Source of the DNA: Anaerolineaceae bacterium
Lineage (GTDB): Bacteria > Chloroflexota > Anaerolineae > Anaerolineales > Anaerolineaceae
Assembly (NCBI GenBank): GCA_017995665.1
Contig: JAGOIM010000060.1
Coordinates: 1-8,347, forward strand
Length of the DNA: 8,347 bases
Reading direction: 5' to 3'
Under the pieces are notes generated by a model, which ran no database searches, had not been told where the DNA came from, and saw only the letters and a program-made list of their open reading frames with translations. This document shows, piece after piece, positions 7,762 to 8,347 of this stretch. Position 1 is the first letter of the stretch; each line of letters opens with the position of its first letter. Position numbers and translations under genes: made by a program.

Positions 7762-7795
7762 CGAGTTCTCGCAAGAGGCTCGTGTTTTCGTTTTT
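7762..7795 (+). terminator. intrinsic terminator after rpsJ
   Basis: CGAG (7762-7765) pairs with CTCG (7779-7782). After one bulged T (7766), TCTC (7767-7770) pairs with GAGG (7775-7778) through one T-G wobble, closing a GCAA tetraloop of the stable GNRA class. A T-rich tail (7783-7795) follows. GAAAA (7754-7758) can also pair with TTTTC (7785-7789), lengthening the stem and giving some symmetry, so it may also stop the convergent transcript arriving from the right. Confidence 0.75.
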
Positions 7796-7801
7796 AAAGT
7801 C

Positions 7802-7829
7802 AGGTAACAGGAAATAGGAAACAGGAAAC
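7802..7829. repeat. four tandem heptamers (AGGAAAC-like)
   Basis: The units are AGGTAAC, AGGAAAT, AGGAAAC and AGGAAAC in direct register, each differing from AGGAAAC by at most one base. They lie between the rpsJ terminator and the stop codon of the IVP-family gene. Function is unknown; a replication-slippage tract or part of a small repeat family are both possible. Confidence 0.7.
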
Positions 7830-7848
7830 AACAATGTTTCGCCCTTTT

Positions 7849-8211
7849 CTAAAAATCTTTTTGATTCTTAATCATTGCATATAACATTCTTTCAACTTCA
7901 TTACACAATTCAAAAGCCTTTTCTGTTTGTTCACGTGTTAAATAATTGACGCGGATGCAAATTTCGAGCTGAGTTTCAACCTCAGCTTTTGAACCACGGG
8001 CAATATTGAGGAATCGAGAATAATCTTTTGATGCCTGACGAGCATTTCCTTCAGCAATGTTTGAAGGAATGGATGTTGCTGCCCGACGAATTTGATTGAT
8101 TAGTCCATAGGTTTCATCTTTTGGCAAAAACTTTGATAAAGAGTAGACCTCTTCTACTAAGTCTAGACTTTTTTGCCATACTATTAAATCTCTAAAATCA
8201 CTCGTCGCCAT
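7849..8211 (-). CDS. four-helix-bundle protein, 23S rRNA intervening-sequence (IVP) family
   Basis: This is an intact 120-residue protein of the family first found in intervening sequences inside 23S rRNA genes and related to Avd, the accessory protein of diversity-generating retroelements. Family features seen are F6 to L18 with VWQKS, the core YGL (35-37), QIRRAA (40-45), SIPSNIAEG (47-55) and the GSKAEVETQL segment (73-82). The helices are amphipathic and basic overall, with no signal peptide or membrane segment. Many members stand alone, as here; their function is unknown, and RNA or nucleic-acid binding is suspected from Avd. The ATG complementary to 8209-8211 is preceded by GAGAA, with an in-frame stop just upstream fixing the start. 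No reverse transcriptase or rRNA is nearby. It points toward rpsJ, is A+T-rich, and is probably acquired. Confidence 0.9.
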   Translation of the reverse strand: MATSDFRDLIVWQKSLDLVEEVYSLSKFLPKDETYGLINQIRRAATSIPSNIAEGNARQASKDYSRFLNIARGSKAEVETQLEICIRVNYLTREQTEKAFELCNEVERMLYAMIKNQKDF

Positions 8212-8219
8212 AATTTCTC

Positions 8220-8347
8220 AGGGTCGTCAACAAAAAATCGGACAAAAACTTAAGAGACATTGATTCTGATTTCCTGTTGAACATCTAACAAGAACTTTGT
8301 TGGGCTTAGATAGCCTAATCTTTTCTGAACCCGAGATCTATTGTAAT
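8220..8347 (-). mobile_element. end of an IS3-like insertion sequence (incomplete)
   Basis: The right edge of the window holds the terminal part of an insertion sequence that continues beyond 8347. Between the transposase stop and the IVP gene, bases 8221-8244 end in AAAAATCGGACA, resembling the inner part of terminal repeats of IS150-type elements (a CCCAAAA...GGACA pattern). The canonical TG tip is not visible, so the boundary near 8220 is approximate. If correct, the element ends about 8 bases upstream of the IVP start codon. Confidence 0.5.
8250..8347 (-). CDS. IS3-like transposase, C-terminal end (partial)
   Basis: Only the last 31 residues and the stop (complement of 8250-8252) are inside the window. 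The frame reads YNRSRVQKRLGYLSPTKF and then a polar tail. The pattern YN..R.Q..LGYLSP..F is the conserved C-terminal end of DDE integrase-fold transposases of the IS3 group (OrfB), just after the catalytic core. The catalytic residues lie outside the window, so intactness cannot be judged. IS481 or IS30-like enzymes have similar endings and are the alternatives. Confidence 0.7.
   Translation of the reverse strand, partial: YNRSRVQKRLGYLSPTKFLLDVQQEIRINVS

Noticed and set aside
7752..7817. Short basic frame (about 21 codons) over the rpsJ terminator.
   Set aside because: No ribosome binding site and it coincides with the hairpin and heptamer repeat, which explain the sequence better.
7806..8278. 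Perfect 10-base inverted repeat AACAGGAAAT (7806-7815) and ATTTCCTGTT (8269-8278) flanking the IVP gene, like terminal repeats of a ~470-base element.
   Set aside because: The right copy lies inside the transposase coding tail (codons for Q-Q-E-I) and the left inside the heptamer array; similarity stops at 10 bases. Chance is more likely than a mobile-element end.

Overview
The window is a bacterial transcription/translation gene cluster followed by a short accessory tail. From left to right: a strong sigma70-type promoter and leader, rpoB (RNA polymerase beta), a 188-base spacer with its own promoter and several hairpins, then rpsL (S12), rpsG (S7), fusA (EF-G) and rpsJ (S10), all on the + strand. 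After rpsJ come a hairpin, an intrinsic terminator and a small heptamer repeat. The last ~500 bases read the other way: an intact 120-residue four-helix-bundle protein of the 23S rRNA intervening-sequence (IVP) family, and at the edge the C-terminal end of an IS3-like transposase.

Organism: by my reading of the proteins this is a member of the Chloroflexota, most likely Anaerolineae-like. The reasons are the long S12 N-terminal form, the EF-G switch I wording (GTTVTDWM followed by ERERGIT), a compact beta flap without the large proteobacterial insertion, and a large helical insertion in the C-terminal third of RpoB. This is recall of family patterns, not a search; confidence is about 0.6. Base composition is moderate in the housekeeping genes and visibly more A+T-rich after rpsJ.

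Layout and logic: RpoB is the catalytic beta subunit of RNA polymerase. S12, S7, S10 and EF-G form the decoding/translocation machinery, and S10 (NusE) also links ribosomes to transcription. Two partners often encoded here are missing: rpoC does not follow rpoB, and tuf does not lie between fusA and rpsJ. The rpoB and rpsL transcripts each appear to start from their own promoter and each pass a hairpin plus T-run before the first ribosome binding site, which suggests leader attenuation at both. rpsJ is normally the first gene of the S10 operon, but here it ends at a terminator and is followed by accessory DNA instead of rplC.

Most notable for a second look: the rpoC gap, the RpoB insertion with an internal duplication, substitutions at rifampicin-contact positions, the matching leader hairpins, and the IVP gene sandwiched between a ribosomal-protein terminator and an IS end. 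No complete undescribed system can be demonstrated from this sequence.
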